Below are positions 1 through 8,365 of a stretch of 64,000 nt of DNA, in pieces. A program made the translations under genes and the position numbers. Under the pieces are notes generated by a model that did no database searches, had not been told where the DNA came from, and saw only the letters and a program-made list of their open reading frames with translations. The DNA is from Rudaeicoccus suwonensis. GTDB taxonomy: Bacteria; Actinomycetota; Actinomycetes; Actinomycetales; Dermatophilaceae. Location: positions 1,860,001 through 1,924,000 of the forward strand of contig NZ_VIVQ01000001.1 of NCBI RefSeq assembly GCF_007829035.1. Reading direction: 5' to 3'. Numbering within the stretch: position 1 is the stretch's first letter; every line of letters starts with the position of its first letter.

Positions 1-1
1 C

Positions 2-160
2 ATGGAGCTTCGTGCGGCCTTCCAGGGATTGTCGCGTCGCTACCCGCAGCTGCAGTTGGCAGTGCCGCCCGAGGAGCTGCAGTTCCGTGATCTGTCGATC
101 GTGTATGGCGTGGAGTCGCTCCCCGTCCGGCTGCACCCGAGGGATTCCGCCGAGGCATGA
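2..160 (+). CDS. cytochrome P450, C-terminal fragment
   Basis: Only the last 52 codons lie in the window; the frame is open at the left edge. The peptide resembles the extreme C-terminus of bacterial class I P450s (CYP105-like): a helix ending RRYPQLQLAVP, a PPEELQFRD segment, and a terminal GVESLPVRL strand. The heme-binding Cys loop and I-helix lie off the window, so substrate and activity cannot be judged. The stop overlaps the start of the glycosyltransferase by ATGA (157-160). This implies translational coupling and perhaps a shared tailoring pathway such as oxidation plus glycosylation, which is inference. Confidence 0.75.
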   Translation: MELRAAFQGLSRRYPQLQLAVPPEELQFRDLSIVYGVESLPVRLHPRDSAEA

Positions 161-1272
161 GAATCGTGCACGCGGCCGATTCCTTCGCACCGGATGTCGG
201 CGGCATCGAGCGCCAAGTCGAGGCGCTGGCGTTGCAGCAACAGGTTGACGGTCACGATGTCACCGTCATCACTGCGGTCGGTGACGAGTGCGATCTGCCG
301 CTGGACGTTCACCGCGGCTTGAAGATCCGCTGGCTGACGGTGGCCTTCCCGTGGCTGAATCACGCCATGGTCGCCACCGTGCTCGACGACCGCGACATCG
401 ACGTCGTCCACGCGCACTTCACGGTCATCTCACCGATAGCGATCTACATCACGCGGGCGGCCACCAAGCGCGGCATACCGGTGGCGATCACCGTGCACTC
501 GGTGTGGTGGAAGGTCGGCCTGGCGACAAGGCTGTCGACCAAGGTCTTCTTCGGGCCGTCGCGCATGCGTGCGATCTACTCCGGGGTCAGCAGCGTCGTC
601 GCCGGGCACATCTCGCGCACGTTGTCACGCGTGGGTCGGGTGTCGGTGGTGCCCAACCTGGTCAACGTCGACTGGTGGGCGCCGACCCAGCCGGCGACTC
701 ATCGCGCCGGCGAGCCGGACTTCAAACTGGTGCTGGTCGGACGTCTCAAACCGCGCAAGCACATCAACGAGTTCATTGACATCATGGCGAAGGTCCGTCC
801 GAAAGTCCCTGCGGGCACTCGTGTTTCGGTTTCCATCGTCGGCGACGGCCCGCGCCGCGAACAGTTGCAGGCACAGATCGACCGGCTCGGGCTCGGCGAC
901 TGGATCACGCTGCTGGGCAATCGCAATGCCGAGCAGATCCGTGACCTGCTGCACGAAGCAGATCTGTTCATCGCACCCTCGCGCAAGGAAGCGTTCGGCA
1001 TTGCGGCACTTGAGGCCCGCGGTGCCGGGGTGCCGGTCCTGGGTTACCGGTTCACCGGCCTGGTCGACTTCATCGAGAACGACGTCGAGGGCATCCTCGC
1101 CACGGATGACGAGGACATGGTCGACACCCTCGCCAAACTGCTGGTGGATCCTGCTCGGCTCGAGCGCCTCAAGGCGTCCACGCGCGCCACCGCACCCTCG
1201 GTGACACCCGAGGACGCGATGGCCGCGACATACGCGCTGTATCGGCGCGCACAGACCGAGCTCTACCCCTGA
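157..1272 (+). CDS. GT4-family glycosyltransferase (GT-B fold)
   Basis: A 371-residue retaining glycosyltransferase, probably cytosolic or membrane-associated. It transfers a sugar from a nucleotide-sugar donor to an unknown acceptor. The N-terminal Rossmann domain starts MRIVHAADSFAPDVGGIE, whose GG loop is typical of GT4 enzymes. The C-terminal donor domain starts near residue 188 (LVLVGRLKPRK). It carries the EX7E signature, E278 and E286, in KEAFGIAALE. Length is normal for the family. The start overlaps the upstream P450 stop by 4 nt, so the two are one transcript. The acceptor cannot be read from sequence; mannosyl or glucosyl transfer to a lipid or natural product are both possible. 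Confidence 0.85.
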   Translation: MRIVHAADSFAPDVGGIERQVEALALQQQVDGHDVTVITAVGDECDLPLDVHRGLKIRWLTVAFPWLNHAMVATVLDDRDIDVVHAHFTVISPIAIYITRAATKRGIPVAITVHSVWWKVGLATRLSTKVFFGPSRMRAIYSGVSSVVAGHISRTLSRVGRVSVVPNLVNVDWWAPTQPATHRAGEPDFKLVLVGRLKPRKHINEFIDIMAKVRPKVPAGTRVSVSIVGDGPRREQLQAQIDRLGLGDWITLLGNRNAEQIRDLLHEADLFIAPSRKEAFGIAALEARGAGVPVLGYRFTGLVDFIENDVEGILATDDEDMVDTLAKLLVDPARLERLKASTRATAPSVTPEDAMAATYALYRRAQTELYP

Positions 1273-1300
1273 CCGGCGGCAGACGCAGGCCTGAGCCGGC

Positions 1301-1831
1301 TCAGCCGCCGAGTGCGGCCAGAAGCTCCCGGTTGAACGCCGGAAGGTCGTCGGGATTACGGCTGGTGATGAGGTTGCCGTCGACGACGACCTCCTCGTCG
1401 TGCCACTCGCCGCCGGCGTTGCGGATATCGGTCTGCAGGCTTGGCCACGACGCGAGCTTCTTGCCGCGCACCACGTCGGCTTCGACGAGGGTCCACGGCG
1501 CGTGGCAGATGGCGGCAACCGGCTTGCCGCTTTCGACGAACCGGCGTACGAGCGCCACGGCGTCCTTGTCCCTGCGCAGCGCGTCGGGGTTGGCGACCCC
1601 GCCGGGCAGTACCAGACCGGCATAGTCGTCGACATCGGCATCCGCGACAGTGACATCGACCTTCTGTTTCTGGGCTGGGTCGAGGTGGTTGAACAGCTGC
1701 ACCTCGCCGCTCTCCGGGCTGACGAGCACAGCTTCGTATCCGGCGTCCTGCACCGCCTTCCAGGGGTCGGTGAGCTCGACGGCCTCGATTCCCTCGGCTG
1801 CGGTGAGGAAGGCGATCTTGCTGTTGGACAT
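1301..1831 (-). CDS. DJ-1/PfpI family protein (YhbO/PfpI-type)
   Basis: A 176-residue single-domain member of the DJ-1/PfpI superfamily, which includes deglycases, stress proteins and intracellular proteases. The nucleophile elbow AAICHAPW places Cys109 followed by His110. An N-terminal acidic residue in AAEGIE would complete the usual Glu/Cys/His site, and GLVLPGGV forms the oxyanion-side loop. I chose the start at 1831 because AAGGAG sits just upstream, while the longer reading frame lacks a ribosome site. It is convergent with the glycosyltransferase and divergent from the B12-binding gene. Exact activity is unsettled across this family. Confidence 0.88.
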   Translation of the reverse strand: MSNSKIAFLTAAEGIEAVELTDPWKAVQDAGYEAVLVSPESGEVQLFNHLDPAQKQKVDVTVADADVDDYAGLVLPGGVANPDALRRDKDAVALVRRFVESGKPVAAICHAPWTLVEADVVRGKKLASWPSLQTDIRNAGGEWHDEEVVVDGNLITSRNPDDLPAFNRELLAALGG

Positions 1832-1958
1832 GCCGTACTCCTTTGTCGTGCATCGGTTTTGACGTACATCAACGACCGTATGTCGATCGTCCGGCGCCCG
1901 CACTACCCATTGGGGTTAGTTCACCGCCAGAACAGTGCTGCTTGCGAATAGCTGACCT

Positions 1959-2672
1959 ATGATCGAAATGATGGGGACGATTCAGGCGACACCAGTCAGT
2001 GCCGAGATCGTGCTCGAGACACGCAACGACGTCTTCGACGCGATTCTCGGGCTCGACGGCGATCTGTTGCATCACGATCTGGTCGCCTATCACGATCGGT
2101 TCGGCAGCGATTCGCTTGTGGCGGACGTGCTCATCCCGGTCCTGCGCAATGTCGGGGACATGTGGGAGCAAGGACAACTCGGGGTGCTGCACGAGCACCA
2201 CGCCTCGGGCATCATTCGATCCGTGATCGGCACGATTCGTCGGCCGGCGTTCAGCACGAGCGCGGCCGGCAATGTCGTGGTCTTGGCGTGCCCACCGCGC
2301 GAACTGCACGATCTACCGAACCACTTGTTCTCGCTGATGCTGCTCGACCGCGGCCTCGCTCCGGTGGTGCTGGGGGCGAACACCCCGTGGAAGGCGCTCA
2401 CCGCCGCCTTGCACTCGACCGGTGCGGTCAGTTGCGTTCTCTCCGGGGTGAATCCGGTGCTGATCCATCGTTACCCGCTGTTGTCACGGCTGGCATCGAT
2501 CACACCCATCCATCTCGCTGGGCCGCTGGGCGACGGAGTCGAAGTGGCCGGTGTGCATCGACTTTCAGATGACTGGCGTGCGGCCGCAGACGACATCGCA
2601 GCCGTCAAGGTCGGCGTGACCGCCGCGGCGCTTCTGACGCCGGTACCGGCGCAGCCGCCCACCGCCGGATAG
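1959..2672 (+). CDS. stand-alone cobalamin-binding protein, CarH/MerR sensor-like but without DNA-binding domain
   Basis: A 237-residue protein built like the sensory half of CarH-type B12 photoreceptors. A four-helix cap comes first (about 15-95), then a Rossmann-like B12-binding domain (about 105-225). The capping motif Wx9EH is intact: W69, then E79-H80 in HEHHASG. The B12 domain carries ELHDLP, so the candidate lower-ligand His117 is present, but the Gly of the usual ExHxxG motif is Pro. No MerR helix-turn-helix precedes the cap. Starts at 1959, 1968 or 1971 are all possible, and no strong ribosome site is visible. The gene ends 9 nt before a lipoprotein gene. It is probably a cobalamin- or light-dependent sensor whose output partner is elsewhere; that role is inferred. 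Confidence 0.78.
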   Translation: MIEMMGTIQATPVSAEIVLETRNDVFDAILGLDGDLLHHDLVAYHDRFGSDSLVADVLIPVLRNVGDMWEQGQLGVLHEHHASGIIRSVIGTIRRPAFSTSAAGNVVVLACPPRELHDLPNHLFSLMLLDRGLAPVVLGANTPWKALTAALHSTGAVSCVLSGVNPVLIHRYPLLSRLASITPIHLAGPLGDGVEVAGVHRLSDDWRAAADDIAAVKVGVTAAALLTPVPAQPPTAG

Positions 2673-2681
2673 GTTTCGCGT

Positions 2682-3122
2682 ATGTCGCCTCTCGGTCGTG
2701 CGCTGTGTGCAGGCGTCGTCGTTGCGCTGAGCGCTGCGGTGATCGGGTGCAGCGCGAGTTCCAGGTTCGCGGCTACCCAGTCAGCTGCGGCGATCGGCAC
2801 GAGCGGGGCGCGTCAGGCTGCCCTCAACCTCGCCCGCGACAACGGCGACGGGGCGCCGCGAACCATGGTCGCCGTACGCACGACCAGGTCCGCTGTGCAA
2901 GCGTCGGCACCCTCGTTGGTGTCGAGTGGCGGCGCCGAAAGTGTCGTGGTGGTCTCCATGACCGGCCATTTTGTCGGGTATGCCGCGTCTGGCCCTTCTG
3001 GCGCCGCGATTCCTACTGGCTCGGCGTTGACCGTGGTCTACAACCCCGCGACTCGGGCGGTCACGGACTGGTCCATCACCGACAACTCGTATCAACTGCC
3101 GGGTACTTCGCAGACGCGCTAA
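2682..3122 (+). CDS. small secreted lipoprotein of unknown function
   Basis: A 146-residue protein with an N-terminal signal sequence and a lipobox AVIGC (Cys23), so it should be anchored to the outer face of the membrane. The mature part is Ala/Ser/Val-rich and has one likely beta-rich segment (about 75-140). I recognise no family. The start follows the B12-binding gene by 9 nt, suggesting co-transcription. It is convergent with a predicted metallopeptidase lipoprotein. Confidence 0.7.
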   Translation: MSPLGRALCAGVVVALSAAVIGCSASSRFAATQSAAAIGTSGARQAALNLARDNGDGAPRTMVAVRTTRSAVQASAPSLVSSGGAESVVVVSMTGHFVGYAASGPSGAAIPTGSALTVVYNPATRAVTDWSITDNSYQLPGTSQTR

Positions 3123-3161
3123 TCGCTCACGAGACCACGCAGAACGGTCCACCTGCGATCG

Positions 3162-4106
3162 TCAGGTGTAGAGATCCACATTCGCCACCTGATGCGCGTA
3201 GTTGCGTTTCCAAGCGGCAACGGCAACCGGGAGAGAGACGCCGAAATGTTTGTTGAAGAGCGCGTCGACATCGGGTGTGTTCTGGGCGATGGCGTCCTGA
3301 TAGAACACGAGGGCTGTCTGCCATGAGTAGACGTACTGCAGATATCCCACGAAGCTACCGGCGTCGTAGTAGTACGGGGCATTGTCGGCACTGTGGATCT
3401 GTGCATACGTCGGGAGGACCGGGTTCTTGGGGTGCATACTGCTAACAACTTGCGCTGAGTGGCCGCTCGTCCAGACCGCGTAGCCCTCGATGACCCACGC
3501 CGGCGCATAGACCCACTTCGACGGAAGTGTCACCGCGTGGAAGGTCTCGTGATAAATGATGTCCGAAATCAACGGTGTCTCAGCACCGGTGATCAACGTG
3601 TCGTTGCCATCGAGCATCTGGTTGACAACGATCCAACCAGGTTTCCCGGACAGTCCTCGAACCGTCATTGCCCCGCTGTCCACGGTGACCTGCGGATTCA
3701 CGCCCTGCCACCGTGAATATTCGGCCGATGAACGTGGCAGCAGGATCAACAGCGGATGATCAGCGCGCGCATTTGCCAGGGCGAGCGTAGCCGGAACCGC
3801 GTTCTCCGCGATGGCGGCGATGCTGTCGATGCTGGCCTGATCGACATCCCCGACCACAATGGCCTGCGTTCCGACGCTGAACTTCATACCTGGCGCTTGC
3901 ACGGAGACCACACCGTCTAGGCCACTCTCGGCGATCCGAGCGGAAGCGACCTCCCGCTGATGTGCCGCTGACGACGTCGTTGAGGGCGACGGTGCCGCGG
4001 ACACGGACGACCTTGGTTGCCGCGAACTTGCCGATGAACAACCGGCCAGACCGGCGGATACCAGCGCTGCACCACCACATTGCAGCAATGACCGGCGATT
4101 CAGCAC
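3162..4106 (-). CDS. lipoprotein with HExxH metallopeptidase-like (gluzincin) domain
   Basis: A 314-residue exported protein. The N-terminus reads NRRSLL, a Tat-like twin arginine, then a hydrophobic core and lipobox LAGC at Cys22, followed by a Ser/Pro/Thr-rich linker. The C-terminal half carries HETFH (His185, Glu186, His189). A Glu follows 17 residues later in VIEGYAVW (Glu206). That is the gluzincin zinc-site layout, so an extracellular peptidase is likely. I chose the GTG at 4106 because AAGGGGGA lies just upstream; the longer ORF start would bury the signal peptide. Substrate is unknown. Confidence 0.75.
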   Translation of the reverse strand: MLNRRSLLQCGGAALVSAGLAGCSSASSRQPRSSVSAAPSPSTTSSAAHQREVASARIAESGLDGVVSVQAPGMKFSVGTQAIVVGDVDQASIDSIAAIAENAVPATLALANARADHPLLILLPRSSAEYSRWQGVNPQVTVDSGAMTVRGLSGKPGWIVVNQMLDGNDTLITGAETPLISDIIYHETFHAVTLPSKWVYAPAWVIEGYAVWTSGHSAQVVSSMHPKNPVLPTYAQIHSADNAPYYYDAGSFVGYLQYVYSWQTALVFYQDAIAQNTPDVDALFNKHFGVSLPVAVAAWKRNYAHQVANVDLYT

Positions 4107-4342
4107 GGCAGTCCCCCTTGCAATCGACGCTGCCGTTCGTCGCAGCGGAACCAACTTCCTGTGGTCGGGAGAAATGTTGCGCCGGGAGATGAATGCCACC
4201 TGTGAGAACCGCGGTGAACACACTCCGGTGCGTCGAAAGACGTGACGAAGGGACTGGCACCGGGTTCTTCGCCCGCACGTTGAAGGAATTCGGCTCGGAC
4301 GAAACCGGAGCCGCCAGAAGAGATTGGGTTTAACCTGACCCG

Positions 4343-4948
4343 ATGAGATGGCCGGTCGCCGTTGTCGTCGTGGGGTTTGTTGCAATTCTCGCGGTGCTCG
4401 GGGTGTTCGCGATGTTCTCCTTCAGCCCTGCCGAGAGCCGAACCGGCGCGCTTCCCGCGCCGCAATCGGTCGCCGCAAAACAGACGCTTGCCAGCACCAT
4501 CGGCGGCACCGCGTCCGCGACCGTGATGACTTCGAGCTGGGTCCGCGTGCCGGGCGACAAGGTATCGCCGTCATGCCTGGCCGCATTGGGTGAGTCAACG
4601 GCGGATGGCCCCAAACAGCAGGAGGCCTACTTCGAATCGACCGCGAAGCTCACCACGACGTTCGCGTCATCCGACGGACGCTCTTGGCCCTCCGCGGAAA
4701 CAGTGTCCGCCACGTCCGACCAGACATCGTCGAATTTCAAACTCAATGCCTGGACGATCAGCGGTATTGCTGCAGCGGGGAGTGATGTGCCGAGCGATTT
4801 CGGGATCGTGCTCAAAACATCGCCGCAACAGCCGGTCGACACCATCGGAATGTGCGCTGAGATGAGCACGTCACTGCTGGCTGCCGCGGCGTTGCCGCCA
4901 CACATCTCGTTCAGCCAGTACGGCGACATCACAGCCGCAGCAGGATGA
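4343..4948 (+). CDS. membrane-anchored hypothetical protein
   Basis: A 201-residue protein with one N-terminal membrane helix (about 5-27, Val/Ala/Leu-rich) and an extracytoplasmic domain. The domain has two cysteines, in SPSCLAA and IGMCAEM, that could form a disulfide. No family is recognised. It is divergent from the metallopeptidase lipoprotein across a 236-bp spacer (4107-4342) in which I find no clear promoter. It is followed by tRNA-Val on the opposite strand. Confidence 0.65.
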   Translation: MRWPVAVVVVGFVAILAVLGVFAMFSFSPAESRTGALPAPQSVAAKQTLASTIGGTASATVMTSSWVRVPGDKVSPSCLAALGESTADGPKQQEAYFESTAKLTTTFASSDGRSWPSAETVSATSDQTSSNFKLNAWTISGIAAAGSDVPSDFGIVLKTSPQQPVDTIGMCAEMSTSLLAAAALPPHISFSQYGDITAAAG

Positions 4949-4955
4949 GACAGAG

Positions 4956-5029
4956 TGGATGTGAAGGGACTCGAACCCCTGGCCTCTCGCGTGTGAAGCG
5001 AACGCTCTAACCAACTGAGCTACACATCC
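4956..5029 (-). tRNA. tRNA-Val (anticodon CAC)
   Basis: A 74-nt cloverleaf on the minus strand. The acceptor GGATGTG pairs with CACATCC. The D-arm is GCTCAGTTGGTTAGAGC. The anticodon loop TTCACAC reads CAC, and the T-arm contains GGTTCGAGTCC. The 3' CCA is not encoded. It decodes GUG. Confidence 0.95.
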
Positions 5030-5242
5030 AGATTGCCGCGCCGAGCGATCTGCACCAGCGTTGCGACCGCCAACATTAGCCGACCGCGCACCGGCATACC
5101 TAATCGGGTCCGCCGCAACGACAACGAGGTTCGAGACAACCGGATGACCTCGTTCGGCGTCCACTCATCGACGGGGTCGTACGTTGGCTCCGACCGTGAA
5201 GGGGGCTTCGCGCCTCACCGAAACGAGCAGATGGAGAACGTC

Positions 5243-5905
5243 ATGAAGACACGCACCGCACAGCTCGCGGGAATCGCCGCCACCGTCGCAGCGGCAAGCA
5301 TGGCCGTGGCAGGTTGTGGCGGCGGAAGCAGCAGCAGCGCGGCGAGCAGCCTCCCGAGTTCGTCCTCCGCTTCCCCGTCGATGTCGACCGGCCAACCGAG
5401 CGGGCCGAGCACCTCCCCCGTTTCGAGCACCTCACCGACGGCGACGTCATCCGGCAGCGGCGGCACCGGCACACCCCGATGCACAGTCGCCAACCTGCAG
5501 ATCACGATCGGCGACGGCAATGCCGACATGCAGGGTTCACATGTCGCACTCCGTTTCAAAAACACTGGCTCCAGCGCGTGCGAGCTCACCGGCGCGCCCG
5601 GTGTCTCCTATGTGACGAATTCGTCCGGCACCCAGGTCGGCGCACCCGCAACCCGAATCAAGGGCTTCACGCCGGTGACGATTGCGCCGGGTGCCACCGC
5701 GTCCGCGGGTCTGTTTCTGTCGAGTGCGCCGGAGAAAACCCCCAGCTGTCAGACGATTTCGGTGCGCGGCCTGCGGGTCTACCCGCCGGACAGCACCGAG
5801 GCCGCGTTCGTCCCGACAACCCAGACGGCATGCAAAGCCCCGATGAACGGGCCGTTCCTGAAGGTCGGCCCCATCCAGCCGGGCGCCGACAACGCCGACG
5901 TCTGA
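5243..5905 (+). CDS. DUF4232-domain lipoprotein
   Basis: A 220-residue exported lipoprotein. The signal peptide ends in AVAGC (Cys25), then comes a roughly 60-residue Ser/Pro/Thr/Gly linker, then a DUF4232 domain (about 80-210). The domain has the typical CTVANLQITIG opening, a GSHVALRFKNTGSSACELTG block and paired cysteines. DUF4232 proteins are common actinobacterial surface lipoproteins of unknown function. The start at 5243 has GGAG seven bases upstream; the in-frame ATG at 5231 lacks one. It is convergent with the PGPGW membrane gene through a shared hairpin. Confidence 0.82.
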   Translation: MKTRTAQLAGIAATVAAASMAVAGCGGGSSSSAASSLPSSSSASPSMSTGQPSGPSTSPVSSTSPTATSSGSGGTGTPRCTVANLQITIGDGNADMQGSHVALRFKNTGSSACELTGAPGVSYVTNSSGTQVGAPATRIKGFTPVTIAPGATASAGLFLSSAPEKTPSCQTISVRGLRVYPPDSTEAAFVPTTQTACKAPMNGPFLKVGPIQPGADNADV

Positions 5906-5918
5906 CCACGGCGTCCGG

Positions 5919-5954
5919 TCTCCTGACCTGCCACCGCCGGTGGTGGTCAGGAGA
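5919..5954. terminator. bidirectional hairpin between convergent genes
   Basis: A 10-bp stem, TCTCCTGACC (5919-5928) with GGTCAGGAGA (5945-5954), encloses a second short stem CCACC/GGTGG. It lies between the ends of the DUF4232 lipoprotein (+) and the PGPGW gene (-) and overlaps the latter's last codons. There is no U-tract, as is usual in high-GC actinobacteria. Confidence 0.65.
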
Positions 5955-6378
5955 CGCCGGGCAGCTTTCTCAGCAGATTCTCGATGCTGTCGGGCAGCAG
6001 ACCGGGCACACCGCTGATCGCGAACATCGCCCACATGGCGCCGAGCACGAAGGCACACACAACCAGTCCGACCAGTGCCTTGACCCACCACGGTTTCGGC
6101 GCGAGCCACTGGTTCCACCCGTGAACCTTGCGCCGGGCGAAGTGCAACAGGTCTCTCGCCCACGCGAATTCGGTGCCCCAGATCCCGAGGCCGGCGAAGA
6201 CAATGAGCCAGCCCGGCCCTGGCAGCGGCACCGCGGCGGCGCCGACAGCAACGACGACCAGCCCCAGAAAACCGATACCGATCCGGTAGGCGGCGTTCAG
6301 CGGCGGCTTGGTGCGCAGCCTCGCGCGCCATTCGAAACGGTCGATCCAGGCCGCGTCGTCAGGCGCGTCGCGGTGCAT
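5947..6378 (-). CDS. PGPGW-motif transmembrane protein (TIGR02611-like)
   Basis: A 143-residue integral membrane protein with a helix near 32-50, the signature PLPGPGW (about 51-57) leading into a second helix, and a third helix near 99-120. This matches the actinobacterial PGPGW family, whose role is not known. I chose ATG 6378 because an upstream in-frame ATG would overlap the end of pabC. It is last in a minus-strand run starting with the membrane gene at 9456 (pabB, pabC, this gene). Confidence 0.82.
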   Translation of the reverse strand: MHRDAPDDAAWIDRFEWRARLRTKPPLNAAYRIGIGFLGLVVVAVGAAAVPLPGPGWLIVFAGLGIWGTEFAWARDLLHFARRKVHGWNQWLAPKPWWVKALVGLVVCAFVLGAMWAMFAISGVPGLLPDSIENLLRKLPGVS

Positions 6379-6418
6379 CTCTGTTCCGGGCTCCTCCTTC
6401 GGGTCCGGCACGCCCGGC

Positions 6419-7252
6419 TCACCGTCGCCCGGCGGCAGCAGCCTTCGCGAAGACATCAGCTGCGGCTGTCGTGAGCGGCCCGGGCGCGGGCAGCACACGA
6501 TCGTCGACGGCGTGGACCGGCTGCACATCGCGTGTCGAGGAGGTGATGAAAACCTCGTCGGCAGAACGAAGTACGTCCAGCGGCAGAGTCTGCTCACGTA
6601 TGGCGATGCCGGCCTCCCCGCACCACTCGAGCACCAGCGCGCGGGTGATGCCGGCCAACGGCCCGGCCGACAACGGCGGCGTGAGGATCTCGCCGTCGAC
6701 GACGACGAAGATGTTCGATCCGGTGCCCTCGCACAGCTCGCCACGGGTGTTGGCGAAGATCGCCTCGCTGCCACCCTGGCTCTTGGCATGCGCGAGCGCG
6801 ACGACGTTCTCGGCATACGAGGTGGTCTTGAGGCCCGCCACGGCGGAATTCTCGTTGCGCGTCCACGGCACGACAACGATCTTGGTGCTGCCCTGCGGGC
6901 GTTCGAGCTCGACCGCGGAGACGATGTAGGTCATCGGAACGTCGGACCGGTCGGAGCCGAGCGGGCCGAGACCACCGGTCACGGTGAACCGCAGTCGCCC
7001 AAAATCCATCGGCTCGCGCAACACTGCAGCGATGCCCTCATCCAGGTGCGCCCGGTCGGCGGCCTGGAGGCCAAGGCCACGCAGCGAGTTGTCGAGGCGG
7101 TCGTAGTGCCGTTCGAGCACGAAGACCTCCCCGCCGTCGATCTTGCAGGTCTCGAAGACGCCGTCACCCACAGTCACCCCGTGGTCGAGGGCCCGCACAC
7201 TGGGCTTGTCGTCGACCCGCTCGCCGTCGACCCACACTCGCGTGTTCATCAA
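6419..7252 (-). CDS. pabC: aminodeoxychorismate lyase / class IV aminotransferase
   Basis: A 277-residue PLP enzyme of fold type IV. It is expected to split 4-amino-4-deoxychorismate into p-aminobenzoate and pyruvate for folate synthesis. The PLP lysine is K142 in GLKTTSY. The following acidic site lies in GELCEGTGSN, and the phosphate-binding loop is ITSSTRDVQPV. Branched-chain or D-amino-acid aminotransferases share this fold. The directly upstream pabB makes the lyase assignment much more likely. Two ATGs in a row (7252, 7249) are possible starts. Confidence 0.85.
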   Translation of the reverse strand: MMNTRVWVDGERVDDKPSVRALDHGVTVGDGVFETCKIDGGEVFVLERHYDRLDNSLRGLGLQAADRAHLDEGIAAVLREPMDFGRLRFTVTGGLGPLGSDRSDVPMTYIVSAVELERPQGSTKIVVVPWTRNENSAVAGLKTTSYAENVVALAHAKSQGGSEAIFANTRGELCEGTGSNIFVVVDGEILTPPLSAGPLAGITRALVLEWCGEAGIAIREQTLPLDVLRSADEVFITSSTRDVQPVHAVDDRVLPAPGPLTTAAADVFAKAAAAGRR

Positions 7253-7291
7253 TCGCCTTTCCTGGATGTGGTTCTGCCGAGAGGCAGTCTG

Positions 7292-8365
7292 TCACTGACC
7301 GGCGTCGCCACCGAAGGCGTCGTCGGCAAGTCGGATCAACCGGGCGGCCTTCAGCTCGGTCTCCTCCCACTCCCCCAACGGATCAGAACCCCAGGTGATC
7401 CCCGCCCCCGTGCCGAAGTTGAGCGTGCGAGCGCCGTCACCGTCGCTCGTGGCCCAGAACGTACGTATGCCGACCGCCAGTCGTGCTGTCGAGGAGTTGT
7501 TGTCCACGTAGCCGATCGCACCGCAGTACGGTCCGCGCGCGATCGGTTCGAGCGCGCGAATCGCCTGTAGGGCAGTGGTTTTCGGTGCACCGGACACCGA
7601 TCCGGGCGGGAAGGTCCCCGTCAGTATCTGCGACCAGGAGACTCCTGGTCGCAGCCGACCAGCCACCGTGGACACCAAGTGAACCGAACCGTAATAGGCC
7701 TCAGGCACGCACAATCCCCGCACCTCCACCGACCCTGCAGCACAGACAGTGGACAGGTCGTTGCGCACCAGATCGGTGATCATGACGTTCTCGGTGTAGT
7801 CCTTGGCCAGCATCGCCTCGGTGGAGATCGCCGTCCCCTTGATCGGGCCCGAGCGAAGCACGTCCGCCGTGCGAGCCAGGAAGAGTTCCGGAGACGCACT
7901 GACCACGTCAAGATCGGCCTGCGAGATATGGATGCGTGCGGCATACCTGCTCGGATGCCGTTGCCACAGAAGCGAATTCAGCACATCGAGACTCGCGCCG
8001 GCCGGCAGCTCCCGCGACAGCACCCGGCAGAGATTGACCTGATACACCTCACCGGCCGCGATGAGTTCCCGGATGCGCACCACCGCGCTCTGGTAGTCAG
8101 CCGCCGTCAACGAGCTGCGCCATACAGCCGGTGAATGCTGTTGCTGCGCACCATGATCCACGTGGCGAGAACGAGAGTCACGAGATACGTGCGCCATCCG
8201 GGCTGCGATGAAATCGCCCTCGAAGGAAGCCACCACCACCCAGAAACCGGGCTCGTCCAGGCACCCGTGATCGTGGCGGACCTCAAGCACACCGCTGGCC
8301 CGCACGGTCCCGAAATGTGCCTCACCGGAACCACAACTGTGATCCGCCGACGCATCTGCGGTCAT
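7292..8365 (-). CDS. pabB: aminodeoxychorismate synthase component I
   Basis: A 357-residue chorismate-binding enzyme that aminates chorismate to aminodeoxychorismate. Motifs in order are PIKGT (K176, the PabB-type lysine), TDLVRNDLS, GTFPPGSVSGAPK and FGTGAGITWGSDP. The N-terminal part is short compared with E. coli PabB (about 450 residues), so the tryptophan-binding-like subdomain is reduced. A glutaminase partner (PabA/TrpG) is not in the window. Its start overlaps the stop of the upstream membrane-protein gene by ATGA (8362-8365). pabC follows after 39 bp. Confidence 0.87.
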   Translation of the reverse strand: MTADASADHSCGSGEAHFGTVRASGVLEVRHDHGCLDEPGFWVVVASFEGDFIAARMAHVSRDSRSRHVDHGAQQQHSPAVWRSSLTAADYQSAVVRIRELIAAGEVYQVNLCRVLSRELPAGASLDVLNSLLWQRHPSRYAARIHISQADLDVVSASPELFLARTADVLRSGPIKGTAISTEAMLAKDYTENVMITDLVRNDLSTVCAAGSVEVRGLCVPEAYYGSVHLVSTVAGRLRPGVSWSQILTGTFPPGSVSGAPKTTALQAIRALEPIARGPYCGAIGYVDNNSSTARLAVGIRTFWATSDGDGARTLNFGTGAGITWGSDPLGEWEETELKAARLIRLADDAFGGDAGQ

